A stretch of DNA of 64,000 nt. Origin: Phyllobacteriaceae bacterium. Lineage in GTDB: Bacteria; Pseudomonadota; Alphaproteobacteria; Rhizobiales; Rhizobiaceae. The notes beneath the pieces were generated by a model. That model worked only from the letters and a program-made list of their open reading frames with translations. It did not search any database and was not told the origin of the DNA. The position numbers and the translations under genes are program-made. Below are positions 50,283 to 59,416 of this stretch, one piece after another; position 1 is the first letter of the stretch, and each line of letters begins with the position of its first letter. The stretch covers positions 62,001 to 126,000 of the forward strand of contig PAPF01000016.1 of the NCBI GenBank assembly GCA_002708825.1, given 5' to 3'.

Positions 50283-51611
50283 TCAGGCGTGATAGGCCGC
50301 CTCGCCATGCGAGGTAAGGTCCAGGCCCTGGCGTTCCTTGTCCGCCTCGACCCGCAGGCCGACCGCCATGTCGACGACCTTGTAGAGAATGAAGGAGATG
50401 ACGCCGCACCACACGATGGTGATGGCGACCGCCTGGATCTGGATCAGCGTCTGGCCGGCGATGGAATAGTCCTCGCCGCCGGTGCCGCCGAGGCCGGGCG
50501 CGGTGAAGATGCCCGTGCCGACCGCGCCGATGATGCCGCCGATGCCGTGAACGCCGAACACGTCGAGGCTGTCGTCATAGCCGAACCTGTTCTTGACCAC
50601 CGCGACGAAGAAGTAGCACCCTGCCGAGGCGAGCGCGCCGAGCACGATGGCACCGATCGGCCCGACCGTACCCGCCGCGGGCGTGACCGCGACAAGGCCG
50701 GCCACCAGGCCGGACGCGGCGCCCAGCATGGATGCCTTGCCGCGCAGCACGGCTTCCAGCCCCGCCCACGCAAGGATCGCCCCGGCCGTGGCGGTGAAGG
50801 TGTTGATCATGGCCAGCGCAGCGCCGCCATTGGCTTCAAGGTTGGAACCGGCATTGAAGCCGAACCAGCCGACCCACAGGATGGACGCTCCGACCATGGT
50901 CAGCGTCATGGAATGGGGTGCCATCATGTCCTTGCCGAGCCCGATGCGCTTGCCGACGAGGATCGAACCGATCAGCGCGGCGATGCCCGCATTGATGTGC
51001 ACCACGGTGCCGCCGGCGAAATCGAGTGCGCCCATGTTGAAGATCAGGCCCGATGCATCCCACACCATGTGGGCGACGGGGAAATAGACGAAAGTGACCC
51101 AGAGCAGAGAGAACAGCAGCACTGCCGAGAACTTGATGCGCTCGGCGAACGCGCCCACGATCAGCGCCGGCGTGATGGCCGCGAAGGTCATCTGGAAGGC
51201 AATGAAGACATATTCGGGGATGACGACGCCGTCGGTGAAGGTGGACGCTGTCGATTCCGGCGTCACACCGGCCAGGAACAGCTTGCCGAAACCGCCCCAG
51301 AACGGGCTGGTGCTGCCGCCGAATGCGAAGGAATAGCCGTAGACCACCCAGACCACCATCACCAGCGCGGTGATCAGCGTGCACTGCATGAGAACCGACA
51401 GCATGTTCTTGGCCCGCACCAGGCCGCCATAGAAGAGTGCAAGGCCGGGCAGGATCATGAACAGGACGAGCAGCGTGGAGACCATCATCCACGCCGTGTC
51501 GCCCTTGTCCATGATCGGCTGGGCCGCTTCCTGGGCCGCCGCGGGCAGCAGGCCGGCTGCAAGCAGAAGGGCGGCGAAAGGTGCCGCCCGCAGAAATCGC
51601 ATAGCCATCAT
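50283..51611 (-). CDS. amt: Ammonium transporter, AmtB type
   Basis: The 442-residue protein has a signal-like N-terminus and eleven membrane segments. The channel histidines are in TVVHINAG and FGVHGIGG. The segment [33 protein letters not shown] is the canonical proteobacterial AmtB start. It conducts ammonium under nitrogen limitation and is gated by PII protein. GGAG lies six bases upstream of the ATG at 51611. A sigma-54 promoter lies at 51664-51679 and a terminator separates this gene from the upstream amt, so it can be transcribed alone. Confidence 0.96.
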   Translation of the reverse strand: MMAMRFLRAAPFAALLLAAGLLPAAAQEAAQPIMDKGDTAWMMVSTLLVLFMILPGLALFYGGLVRAKNMLSVLMQCTLITALVMVVWVVYGYSFAFGGSTSPFWGGFGKLFLAGVTPESTASTFTDGVVIPEYVFIAFQMTFAAITPALIVGAFAERIKFSAVLLFSLLWVTFVYFPVAHMVWDASGLIFNMGALDFAGGTVVHINAGIAALIGSILVGKRIGLGKDMMAPHSMTLTMVGASILWVGWFGFNAGSNLEANGGAALAMINTFTATAGAILAWAGLEAVLRGKASMLGAASGLVAGLVAVTPAAGTVGPIGAIVLGALASAGCYFFVAVVKNRFGYDDSLDVFGVHGIGGIIGAVGTGIFTAPGLGGTGGEDYSIAGQTLIQIQAVAITIVWCGVISFILYKVVDMAVGLRVEADKERQGLDLTSHGEAAYHA

Positions 51612-51663
51612 GTGAACTCCGAGAAGAGGTGTCGCAACCGGCGAACCGGATCGATGACCACCT

Positions 51664-51679
51664 CTCAAGGATCGTGCCA
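51664..51679 (-). promoter_or_regulatory. Sigma-54 promoter of the second amt gene
   Basis: On the minus strand TGGCACG (51679-51673), four bases and TTGAG (51668-51664) match the -24/-12 consensus with exact GG-N10 spacing. The -12 dinucleotide is GA instead of GC. The start codon is about 50 bases downstream. It matches the glnK promoter in both its strengths and its deviation. Confidence 0.7.
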
Positions 51680-51808
51680 GTTTTTGCGGCACAGGCAATT
51701 CCTTGAATTTGCTTGGAGAATTGATGAATGCGGAAAATATGCGGATCCAGCGCCAGCTTCTTGTGATTAAATCTTCAGCAGATTCTGCATTATTGCCCAA
51801 TCGACAGG

Positions 51809-51835
51809 CAAAAAAGAACCCGGCCGGAGCCGGGT
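51809..51835 (-). terminator. Terminator after the first amt gene
   Basis: The minus-strand stem ACCCGGC with GCCGGGT closes on TCCG and runs into a TCTTTTTT tract (51817-51809). It lies between the two amt genes and upstream of the second gene's sigma-54 promoter. Confidence 0.85.
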
Positions 51836-51842
51836 CAAGGGA

Positions 51843-51866
51843 GTGGCGTCACAAGAGCGACGCCAC
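51843..51866 (-). repeat. Second hairpin directly after the first amt gene
   Basis: Eight-base arms GTGGCGTC (51843-51850) and GACGCCAC (51859-51866) form a hairpin 20 bases after the stop and just before the T-tract terminator. It may slow polymerase or protect the 3' end. Confidence 0.5.
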
Positions 51867-51885
51867 GACGGGATGGGGACGGCCG

Positions 51886-53208
51886 TCAGAAGCGGGTGCC
51901 CGCGGCCGTGAACTCCGGATAGGCTTCCACGCCCACTTCCGCCTTGTCCAGGCCGATGGCCTCTTCCTCGGCCGAAACCCGGATGCCCATGACAGCCTTG
52001 AGGATCAGCCAGATGACGGCGCTGACGACGACCGTCAAGACGCCATAGGCCAGGATGCCGATGATCTGCACGCCGTAGGAGGCATCGGCATTTGACAGCG
52101 GCACGATGAACGTACCCCAGATGCCGGCCAGCAGGTGCACCGGAATGGCGCCGACCACGTCGTCGATCTTGAGCTTGTCGATGGCCGGCACCGCGAAGAC
52201 CACGATGATGCCGCCGACGGCGCCGATGACGATGGACAGGAAGGGCGACGGGTTGAGCGGCTCGGCGGTGATCGACACGAGGCCGGCCAGCGCGCCGTTG
52301 AGCACCATGGTCACGTCGACCTTGCCGTAGATCAGCGGCATCAGGATCATGACGGCAACCACGCCGCCGGCTGCCGCCAGGTTGGTGTTGGCGAAGATGC
52401 GCGACACGTCGGAGACGTCATTGATCGTGCCCATGGCAAGCTGCGAGGCGCCGTTGAAGCCGAACCAGCCGAGCCACAGGATGAAGGTTCCGAGCGTGGC
52501 CAGCGGGATCGACGAACCCGGCATCGGCTGGACCTTGCCGTCGACATACTTGCCCTTGCGCGCGCCGAGGATCAGCGCGCCGGTCAGCGCGCACCAGCCG
52601 CCGACCGAGTGGACCAGCGTCGAACCCGCGAAATCCTGGAAGCCCATGGCGTCGAGCCAGCCCGCGCCCCACTTCCAAGAACCGGCGATGGGATAGATGA
52701 AGCCGGTCAGGATGACGGTGAAGATCATGAACGGGAGCAGCTTGATGCGTTCGGCCAGCGTGCCCGAGACGATCGAGGCCGCAGTCGCCACGAAGACCAT
52801 CTGGAAGAACCAGTCCGATGCCGTCGAGTAGCCCGTGTCGAGCGCGTTGCCGCCCACCGGATCGAAGGAATACGGTCCGAACGAGCCGAAATAGCCGCCG
52901 TCGACGCCCGTGTACATCAGGTTGTAGCCGACGATCCAGTACATGATGCCGGCGACCGAATAGAGGCCGATATTCTTCAGGCATTGCATGGAAACGTTCT
53001 TGGAACGCACCAGCCCGGCTTCGAGCATGGCGAAACCGGCCGCCATCCACATGACGAGGAAGCCGCCGACCAGGAACAGCAGCGTGTTGAAGATGTAGGC
53101 GGTTTCCGGACTGACGGCCGGCGCGGCATCCTGGGCCAGGGCCACGCCCGCCATGCCGGCGAGCATCACGCCCGACAGGGCCGCGGTGGAAAGGGTCTTA
53201 AAGGTCAT
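51886..53208 (-). CDS. amt: Ammonium transporter, second subfamily, in operon with glnK
   Basis: The 440-residue protein starts with a signal peptide-like segment and has eleven membrane helices. Pore histidines are in TLVHSVGGW and AIPVHLLAG. Segments such as MYWIVGYNLMYTG and GTLAERIKLLPFM place it in a different Amt branch from the neighbouring AmtB-type protein, so this is not a recent tandem duplicate. The ATG at 53208 has GGAG eight bases upstream and lies 18 bases after glnK. Co-transcription with glnK from the sigma-54 promoter is expected. Confidence 0.95.
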   Translation of the reverse strand: MTFKTLSTAALSGVMLAGMAGVALAQDAAPAVSPETAYIFNTLLFLVGGFLVMWMAAGFAMLEAGLVRSKNVSMQCLKNIGLYSVAGIMYWIVGYNLMYTGVDGGYFGSFGPYSFDPVGGNALDTGYSTASDWFFQMVFVATAASIVSGTLAERIKLLPFMIFTVILTGFIYPIAGSWKWGAGWLDAMGFQDFAGSTLVHSVGGWCALTGALILGARKGKYVDGKVQPMPGSSIPLATLGTFILWLGWFGFNGASQLAMGTINDVSDVSRIFANTNLAAAGGVVAVMILMPLIYGKVDVTMVLNGALAGLVSITAEPLNPSPFLSIVIGAVGGIIVVFAVPAIDKLKIDDVVGAIPVHLLAGIWGTFIVPLSNADASYGVQIIGILAYGVLTVVVSAVIWLILKAVMGIRVSAEEEAIGLDKAEVGVEAYPEFTAAGTRF

Positions 53209-53226
53209 CAAAACTACTCCTGTCCC

Positions 53227-53571
<345 letters not shown>

Positions 53572-53643
53572 TCACCCTCGCTTGAATGCGGTCGCCCGCG
53601 TTTCGAAAACCGCGGCTTGAAATGCCTGCGATTGCCGAAACCA

Positions 53644-53660
53644 ATTCAAACGCCGTGCCA
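53644..53660 (-). promoter_or_regulatory. Sigma-54 promoter of glnK-amt
   Basis: On the minus strand TGGCACG (53660-53654), GCGT and TTGAA (53649-53645) form a -24/-12 element with exact GG-N10 spacing, the -12 pair being GA and not GC. The predicted start is near 53633, leaving a leader of about 70 bases. Confidence 0.75.
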
Positions 53661-53717
53661 GTTCGCCGGGTACGGGTTCAGGCCTTTGAAAACAAAAGGG
53701 AAAATAGATGATGCTGC

Positions 53718-53740
53718 GACGCAATGCGTCTTTTCGCATT
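53718..53740. promoter_or_regulatory. Palindromes in AT-rich DNA upstream of glnK promoter
   Basis: GACGCAATGCGTC (53718-53730) is a perfect 6-1-6 palindrome, and its AATGCG (53723-53728) also pairs with CGCATT (53735-53740). It lies 60-80 bases upstream of the sigma-54 element, where enhancer-binding proteins such as NtrC bind. The sequence is not a clean NtrC site, so this is a candidate only. Confidence 0.35.
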
Positions 53741-53779
53741 CGCTAAATGATTAAATAATATGCAATAAAGGATATTTGC

Positions 53780-54655
53780 CTAATTTTTAGGCTTTGTTCT
53801 TTGGCGTATCAACCCCTCCTGCGCCATGGATGCGATCAGCGAACCGTCGCGCCCGTAGAGGAACCCACGGGTAAACCCGCGCGAGCCCTGCGTGGAGGGG
53901 CTGTCCTGGGTATAGAGCATCCAGTCGTCGAATTTTGCCGGCCGGTGAAACCACATCGAATGATCGAGGCTCGCCACCTGCAGGTCGCGGTCGAAGACCG
54001 CCCGGCCGTGCACGAAGAGCGAGGTGTCCAGCAGCGTCATGTCCGACAGGTAGGCCAGCACGGCGGCCTGCAGCGCCGGTTCGTCCGGAACCGGGCCGGT
54101 GGTGCGGATCCAGGTATTCTGACGGGGCGGCAGCTTCTCGCGGCTGGTATAATGCGCCACTTCCACCGGTTTCATCTCGATGGGCCGTGGCCGTTCGAAA
54201 TAGTTGCGGATGTTTTGCGGCAACTGGTCGATGAAGCGCTCGATAAGCTGTTTCTCCGACAGCAGGTTTTCCGGCGGGGGAACGTCCAGCGGAATGTCGA
54301 ACTGGTGTTCGAGCCCGTCTTCCGCGCGCTGGAACGAGGCGATCAGGGTGAAAATGGCGTGGCCGTGCTGGATGGCGTTGACCCGGCGGGTCAGGAAGGA
54401 AGAGCCGTCGCGGATGCGGTCCACCTGGTAGATGATGGGAACAGACGGATCGCCGGGCAGCATGAAATAGCAATGCAGGGAATGGACGTGGAAGCGGTCC
54501 GTCACCGTTCGCTGCGCGGCGACCAGCGACTGGCCGATCACCTGGCCGCCGAAGACGCGCTGCCAGCCGACCTGCGGGCTGCGGCCGCGAAACAGGTTGT
54601 GTTCGAGATATTCGAGATCGAGGATCTCGAACAGCATGTCCATGGCGCTGACCAT
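53780..54655 (-). CDS. tesB: Acyl-CoA thioesterase II
   Basis: The 291-residue protein is a double-hotdog TesB thioesterase that hydrolyses medium to long acyl-CoAs. Typical segments are FRGRSPQVGWQRVFGGQVIGQ at the N-terminus, DRIRDGSSFLTRRV, and LDHSMWFHRPAKFDDWMLY, which carries the catalytic Asp/His region. The ATG at 54655 has GGAG six bases upstream, excluding the longer frame. tesB before glnK-amt is a frequent alphaproteobacterial order. Confidence 0.95.
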   Translation of the reverse strand: MVSAMDMLFEILDLEYLEHNLFRGRSPQVGWQRVFGGQVIGQSLVAAQRTVTDRFHVHSLHCYFMLPGDPSVPIIYQVDRIRDGSSFLTRRVNAIQHGHAIFTLIASFQRAEDGLEHQFDIPLDVPPPENLLSEKQLIERFIDQLPQNIRNYFERPRPIEMKPVEVAHYTSREKLPPRQNTWIRTTGPVPDEPALQAAVLAYLSDMTLLDTSLFVHGRAVFDRDLQVASLDHSMWFHRPAKFDDWMLYTQDSPSTQGSRGFTRGFLYGRDGSLIASMAQEGLIRQRTKPKN

Positions 54656-54739
54656 CGGTGCTCCGTCACGATGTGTTCGACATGACGGTTCGACCAGCAA
54701 GCGCACGGCGCGTCAAGCCCGTTGACGCATACGGAAGGT

Positions 54740-55312
54740 TCAGGAGCGCGGCAGGGGCCGCGCCAGTTCTGCCTCGATGGCCAGCGTGACACGCGGATCC
54801 CCGGGACGGACACGGCTCGCAAAGCCGGCAGACGGTATGCCGTCGCGGCCGACCAGCACCTTGTGGAAGTTCCAGCCGGGCACGCCGTTGCGGCCCAGCG
54901 CCCTCTCGAACGCCTTGTAGAGTGGATGGGCGTTGGCGCCGCGCACCACCGTCTTGCCCGCCATGGGAAAGGTGACATCATAGGTCTGTGTGCAGAATTC
55001 CTTGATGTCGCTGGCCGTGCCAGGTTCCTGCCGGCCGAAATCGTTCGACGGCACGCCGATCACCACCAGTCCGCGCGGCGCGTAGCGCCGCCAGAGCGCC
55101 TCCAGCCCCTCATACTGCGGCGTGAACGCGCATTTCGACGCGGTATTGACGACGAGCAGCACCTTGCCCGAAAACCGTGACAGCGCCAGCGGATTGCCAT
55201 CGAGGCCGTCGAGCGTGAAACCCGATATGACCGGACCGGCCTGCGCCGCGGCGCGAGCAGGCGCAAGGAGGGCGGCGGCGGCAAGCGACATGAACGCGCG
55301 GCGGTGCATCAT
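54740..55312 (-). CDS. Exported glutathione peroxidase family protein (Cys type)
   Basis: The 190-residue protein has the GPx motif NTASKCAFTPQYEGLE with peroxidatic C61, the conserved Q95 and the WNFHK motif (W147, N148). C107 in EFCTQTYDVTFP is the likely resolving cysteine. Selenocysteine is replaced by Cys. A twin-arginine-like signal peptide (HRRAFMSLAAAALLAPARAAA) implies export to the periplasm, unusual for the common cytoplasmic enzyme. AAGGAG precedes the ATG. It is divergent from the FAD hydroxylase gene. Confidence 0.9.
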   Translation of the reverse strand: MMHRRAFMSLAAAALLAPARAAAQAGPVISGFTLDGLDGNPLALSRFSGKVLLVVNTASKCAFTPQYEGLEALWRRYAPRGLVVIGVPSNDFGRQEPGTASDIKEFCTQTYDVTFPMAGKTVVRGANAHPLYKAFERALGRNGVPGWNFHKVLVGRDGIPSAGFASRVRPGDPRVTLAIEAELARPLPRS

Positions 55313-55376
55313 GGCATTTTCTCCTTCGATGCCTTATCTACGGAAACTGGACCATAACGGATGACAGGCTTGAACG

Positions 55377-56606
55377 ATGGCCGGGACTGAAAACGAATTC
55401 GACATTCTCATCGCGGGAGCGGGCTATGTGGGCGTGGCCGCAGCCGTGTCCATCGCCGGATCGGCACCGGACCTGAGGATCGGGGTCGTCGACGCAGCAC
55501 CGGAAGGGGTCTGGAAAAAGGATACGCGCTGCTCCGCCATCGCTGCCGCGGCCGTTCGCATGCTGGACCGCCTTGGTGTCTGGCAGGCCATGATCGATGA
55601 AGCCCAGCCGATCACCGAAATGGTGGTGACCGATTCGCGCACCGCCGATCCGGTCCGGCCGGTGTTCCTGACATTCGACGGCGATGTCGCGCCCGGCGAA
55701 CCCTTCGCCTGGATGGTGCCCAACAAGGTGATGAACGGCGCCTTGCGCGACAAGGCCGCTGAACTGGGCGTCACCATCCTGCAGTCCACGCCGATCGAGG
55801 GCTTCGACACGCTGCCCGGCCATGTCGAAATCCGCGCCGCCGGCGGCCGCGTCTTCACCGCGCGCCTGCTGGTCGCTGCCGACGGCGTCCGCTCGCGCCT
55901 GCGCGATCAGGCTGGCATCCGTACCGTCTCCTGGGATTATGGCCAGTCCGGCATCGTCTGCACCGTGGCGCACGAACGCCCGCATGAAGGCCGCGCCGAG
56001 GAGCATTTCCTGCCTGCCGGTCCCTTCGCGACACTGCCGCTGAAAGGCAACCGCTCCTCCATCGTCTGGACCGAGCGCACGGCCGATGCCGAGCGTCTCG
56101 TCAACGAGGATCCCTTCGTCTTCGAGGTCGAACTGGAAACCCGTTTCGGCCACAAGCTCGGCCATATCCAGCTGGAGGACACGCCCCGCGCCTGGCCGCT
56201 CGGCCTGACCCTGGCGCGCGACTTCGTTGCTCCGCGTTTCGCCCTTGCCGGCGATGCCGCGCACGGCATTCATCCCATTGCCGGGCAGGGTCTCAATCTC
56301 GGTTATCGCGATGTCGCCGCGCTGGCGGAAGTCGTCGTGGAGGCCTCGCGCCTCGGCCAGGACATCGGCGCCCTCGATGTACTCGAACGCTACCAGCAGT
56401 GGCGACGTTTCGAGACCGTCCAGATGGGCATCACGACCGACGTGCTGAACCGCATGTTTTCCAACGATTTCGGTCCGCTGCGCGCGCTGCGCGATTTCGG
56501 CCTCGGCGTGGTCGACCGCATGCCGGCACTGAAGACATATTTCATCCGTCAGGCGGCCGGTCTCACCGGCGCCACGCCGCGCCTGCTGAAGGGCGAAGCG
56601 CTCTGA
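55377..56606 (+). CDS. UbiH/UbiF-family FAD-dependent hydroxylase
   Basis: The 409-residue flavoprotein monooxygenase has GAGYVG (residues 14-19) for FAD binding, the DG motif VAADGVRSRLR and the ALAGDAAHGIHPIAGQGLNLG motif, all typical of the ubiquinone hydroxylase family. It is expected to hydroxylate the benzoquinone ring precursor of ubiquinone. Which ring position is modified (UbiH, UbiF, UbiI or the alphaproteobacterial UbiL type) cannot be settled here. The next gene starts 22 bases downstream. Confidence 0.9.
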   Translation: MAGTENEFDILIAGAGYVGVAAAVSIAGSAPDLRIGVVDAAPEGVWKKDTRCSAIAAAAVRMLDRLGVWQAMIDEAQPITEMVVTDSRTADPVRPVFLTFDGDVAPGEPFAWMVPNKVMNGALRDKAAELGVTILQSTPIEGFDTLPGHVEIRAAGGRVFTARLLVAADGVRSRLRDQAGIRTVSWDYGQSGIVCTVAHERPHEGRAEEHFLPAGPFATLPLKGNRSSIVWTERTADAERLVNEDPFVFEVELETRFGHKLGHIQLEDTPRAWPLGLTLARDFVAPRFALAGDAAHGIHPIAGQGLNLGYRDVAALAEVVVEASRLGQDIGALDVLERYQQWRRFETVQMGITTDVLNRMFSNDFGPLRALRDFGLGVVDRMPALKTYFIRQAAGLTGATPRLLKGEAL

Positions 56607-56628
56607 CATCACCGTGAAAGGACCGGAC

Positions 56629-57231
56629 ATGGATCGCGAACTCGATTTCGACGAGGTGGCGAAGCTTGCCGCCAGTTCCGCGGAGGCCTTGGCCGGCTAT
56701 CCGGCGGACCTGGCCGGAATGATTGGCGAGATGGTGCTCTGGCTGGAGCGCCATCGCCTTCCCGGTCTCGCGCTTCTGGCCGGCTGGCTGGAAAACGCGC
56801 CCCTCTTCAATGCCGACGCAGCCGGCCCGCAGATCGACGCCGACGGCATGGTCGGCTTTCCCGATCCCTTCATCGGCGGCATGTTCATCGTCGACCGGTT
56901 CGACGAATGGACCCTGCCCGGCCTGATGGAAGGCCCCGAGCATGGGGCGGCCCTGATGACACCCTTTCTTGCCATGGGGGCGCACAAGCGCTCGATGCCG
57001 CTGGAAATCGTCTTCTTCGGCGACGAATCGACACAGGGCGAGGCGGGCCGCCTCACCTACCGGGACGGCAAGTCGGTTTTCGAGGGCAAGGCCGCCCTTC
57101 TGGCCGGCGCACGCCGCATCGGCATGTCGAAGCCGGATTTCCTTGCCCGCCAGCCGCAGGCCCCGCTCGAAGCGGTCGTCACGGTCGACGAGGCCGTCCT
57201 CGCACGCCTCACCCCGCGCCGCTCAAGCTGA
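56629..57231 (+). CDS. Uncharacterised protein, possibly DUF3726
   Basis: The 200-residue protein has no signal peptide or membrane segment. The N-terminal pattern DEVAKLAASSAEALAGYPADLAGMIGEMVLWLERHRLPG resembles DUF3726 proteins from memory, but this needs a profile search. The ATG at 56629 is preceded by AAAGGA with seven-base spacing; an in-frame GTG at 56614 is less likely. It follows the ubiquinone-type hydroxylase by 22 bases and is probably co-transcribed, but I cannot give a function. Confidence 0.6.
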   Translation: MDRELDFDEVAKLAASSAEALAGYPADLAGMIGEMVLWLERHRLPGLALLAGWLENAPLFNADAAGPQIDADGMVGFPDPFIGGMFIVDRFDEWTLPGLMEGPEHGAALMTPFLAMGAHKRSMPLEIVFFGDESTQGEAGRLTYRDGKSVFEGKAALLAGARRIGMSKPDFLARQPQAPLEAVVTVDEAVLARLTPRRSS

Positions 57232-57414
57232 CCGTTTCCGCTGCAACGCAACAGGAAATGCTGCGTCGCCGAGACAAACCGCGCGATGAAACGATCATGC
57301 CCGCAACACGCTGCCGGCATTCGGTTCGCTGCGCGGAAACCCCTGAAATGGCAACCAAAATACGCGCATGGGCGTTATCCTTGAGGCAATGAAATCCTTG
57401 AGGGAGGAAACGCA

Positions 57415-58533
57415 ATGCTGCATGTGGAACAACCCGCCCGCACGGCCCCGGCCGGCGCCGGAACCCTTCAATTGACCGACATCACCGCCGATGCCGCCCG
57501 GCTGCCGGGCTTCGACGGCCATGAACAGGTCTGGCTCGGTCGTGACCGCGACCGCGGTCTCACCGCCATCGTTGCGATTCACGACACGACGCTCGGGCCG
57601 GCGCTGGGAGGAACGCGCGTCTGGGCCCACGAAACGCTCGATGCCGCGATCACCGATGCCCTGCGCCTGTCGCGTGGCATGACCTGCAAGTCGGCAATCG
57701 CCAATGTACCCTTCGGCGGCGGCAAGGCGGTCATCAAGGCCGATGCGCGCACGCAGAAGACGCCGCAATTGCTGGACGCCTATGCCGAAATGCTCGCCGC
57801 CCTGGAGGACCGCTTCTTCACCGGCGAGGATGTCGGCCTGACCGTCGCGGATGCCGACTACCTGCGCGAACGCACGCCGAACGTGACCGGCACCACCCTT
57901 GGCGGGTCCGGCAATCCGTCTCCCGTGACGGCGCTCGGCGTCTTCCTCGGCCTCAAGGCCGCGGTTCGCCACCGCTACGGCGCCGACGTGACCGGCGAAC
58001 TGACGGTCGCCGTGCAAGGTCTTGGCTCGGTGGGCTGGTCGCTCTGCGAGATGCTGCACGAGACCGGCGCCCGGCTGGTCGTCACCGACATTGACGCGGC
58101 GCGTTGCCGTCAGGCGGAGCAGGCATTCGGCGCGATCGTGACGCCCGCCGGCGCTATCCTGGAAGCCGATGCGGATATCTTTGCGCCTTGCGCACTGGGC
58201 GGCGTGCTCACCCCGGATACCATCGACAGCCTGAAGGCCGGCATCGTGGCCGGTTCGGCGAACAACCAGCTTGCCGACGAGGCCGATGCCGCGCGGCTGA
58301 AGGCGCGGGGCATTCTCTATGCGCCGGATTACGTCATCAATGCGGGCGGCCTCATCAATGTTGCCGCGGAACTCGCGCCTGGTGGTTACGACCGCGCGGA
58401 CGCACTGGCCCGCGTGGACCATATTCCGGATGTGCTGACGCGGATTTTCCGCCGTAGCGAGGAGACCGGCGAACCCGCCAACACGATTGCCGAAAGAATG
58501 GCGGCAGAGCGACTGGGACGTCAACGCCTCTGA
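57415..58533 (+). CDS. Glu/Leu/Phe/Val dehydrogenase family protein (leucine dehydrogenase-like)
   Basis: The 372-residue NAD-linked amino acid dehydrogenase has the catalytic GGGK motif (PFGGGKAVI, K104), the sequence CKSAIAN upstream, and the Rossmann segment GLGSVGW. It oxidatively deaminates a branched or aromatic amino acid; length and motif fit leucine or phenylalanine dehydrogenases more than glutamate dehydrogenase. GAGG lies upstream of the ATG. It has its own 183-base upstream region and ends at a hairpin. Confidence 0.88.
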   Translation: MLHVEQPARTAPAGAGTLQLTDITADAARLPGFDGHEQVWLGRDRDRGLTAIVAIHDTTLGPALGGTRVWAHETLDAAITDALRLSRGMTCKSAIANVPFGGGKAVIKADARTQKTPQLLDAYAEMLAALEDRFFTGEDVGLTVADADYLRERTPNVTGTTLGGSGNPSPVTALGVFLGLKAAVRHRYGADVTGELTVAVQGLGSVGWSLCEMLHETGARLVVTDIDAARCRQAEQAFGAIVTPAGAILEADADIFAPCALGGVLTPDTIDSLKAGIVAGSANNQLADEADAARLKARGILYAPDYVINAGGLINVAAELAPGGYDRADALARVDHIPDVLTRIFRRSEETGEPANTIAERMAAERLGRQRL

Positions 58534-58540
58534 CTGCATG

Positions 58541-58565
58541 GATGGCCGGCAAGGTCCCGGCCATC
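58541..58565. terminator. Hairpin between convergent ldh-like and msrA genes
   Basis: Nine-base arms GATGGCCGG (58541-58549) and CCGGCCATC (58557-58565) with a seven-base loop. No T-tract follows on either strand, so it may be a Rho-dependent or imperfect terminator for both genes. Confidence 0.4.
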
Positions 58566-58593
58566 CTCCGCCGCGCGTTTCTCCAGGCGGGCC

Positions 58594-59232
58594 CTATTTC
58601 ATGCGCACGCCGCGATAGGCCTCGTCTCCCCAGAGTTCGCGCACCGAATCGGTGCGCCGGCTGCCTTCGCGATAGCGCTTGTAGGCGCTGGCCCGCGTGA
58701 CGTAGCCGAACCGGCTCAAGGTACGTTTCTCGCTCTTGTAGTAATCCTGGTGATACTCTTCCGCGGGCCAGAAGCGGACCGGGCCCTCCACAGGCGTCAC
58801 GATCTTCCTGCCAAGGCTTTTTTCCGCCTCCGCCACGGCCTCGCGCGCGGCCTTCGCCTGCGCCTCGTTCAGCGCGTGGATGGCGGTGGTATAGGAATGA
58901 CCCCGGTCATAGAACTGCCCGCCGGCATCGGTCACGTCAATGGTGCGCAGGAACGTCGCCACCAGTTCCCTGTAGGAAATGACATCGGGATCGAACTCGA
59001 TCCTGACCACCTCGCGGTGGCCGCCGCGCTCGTGGTTTTCATAGGTCGGGTTCTTCGTCTTGCCGCCGGCATAGCCTGACACGGTTTCGGTGACGCCGGG
59101 CACCTTGTCCATGTCGGCCTCGACGCACCAGAAGCAGCCGCCGGCGAAAAGCGCGGTTTCGGCACGCGCCATGCCGGTCATCATGACAAGCGCCGCACCG
59201 GCGGCGCAGACCAGGGTCCTGAAGCGGGTCAT
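58594..59232 (-). CDS. msrA: Peptide methionine sulfoxide reductase MsrA, exported form
   Basis: The 212-residue enzyme reduces methionine-S-sulfoxide. The catalytic motif is GGCFWC with C33 and C36. No C-terminal resolving cysteine is present, so recycling probably uses C36. A signal peptide (residues 1-24, ending MARA) directs it to the periplasm. The ATG at 59232 follows GGAGG. It is divergent from the OsmC-type gene, a plausible shared stress context. Confidence 0.95.
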   Translation of the reverse strand: MTRFRTLVCAAGAALVMMTGMARAETALFAGGCFWCVEADMDKVPGVTETVSGYAGGKTKNPTYENHERGGHREVVRIEFDPDVISYRELVATFLRTIDVTDAGGQFYDRGHSYTTAIHALNEAQAKAAREAVAEAEKSLGRKIVTPVEGPVRFWPAEEYHQDYYKSEKRTLSRFGYVTRASAYKRYREGSRRTDSVRELWGDEAYRGVRMK

Positions 59233-59416
59233 GAGCTTTTCCTCCATGTTCGGGCGGAAACTGGAACAGGCCCCGGACGCATTCAAGTCACAGCTTGACA
59301 AATCGGCGTGAACGGCGCGCCGGCGGCGAACCGCCCGCCTGCAACCTTTCGCCATGACCGCCGTTGACGGTTGCGTGCCCGGACAAGGGCGCGAGATATC
59401 AAACGGGGAGAGAACC

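Noticed and set aside
53778-53792. GCCTAA/TTAGGC hairpin as terminator of tesB
   Set aside because: The stem overlaps the tesB stop codon and is followed by A-rich DNA on the minus strand, not a T-tract.
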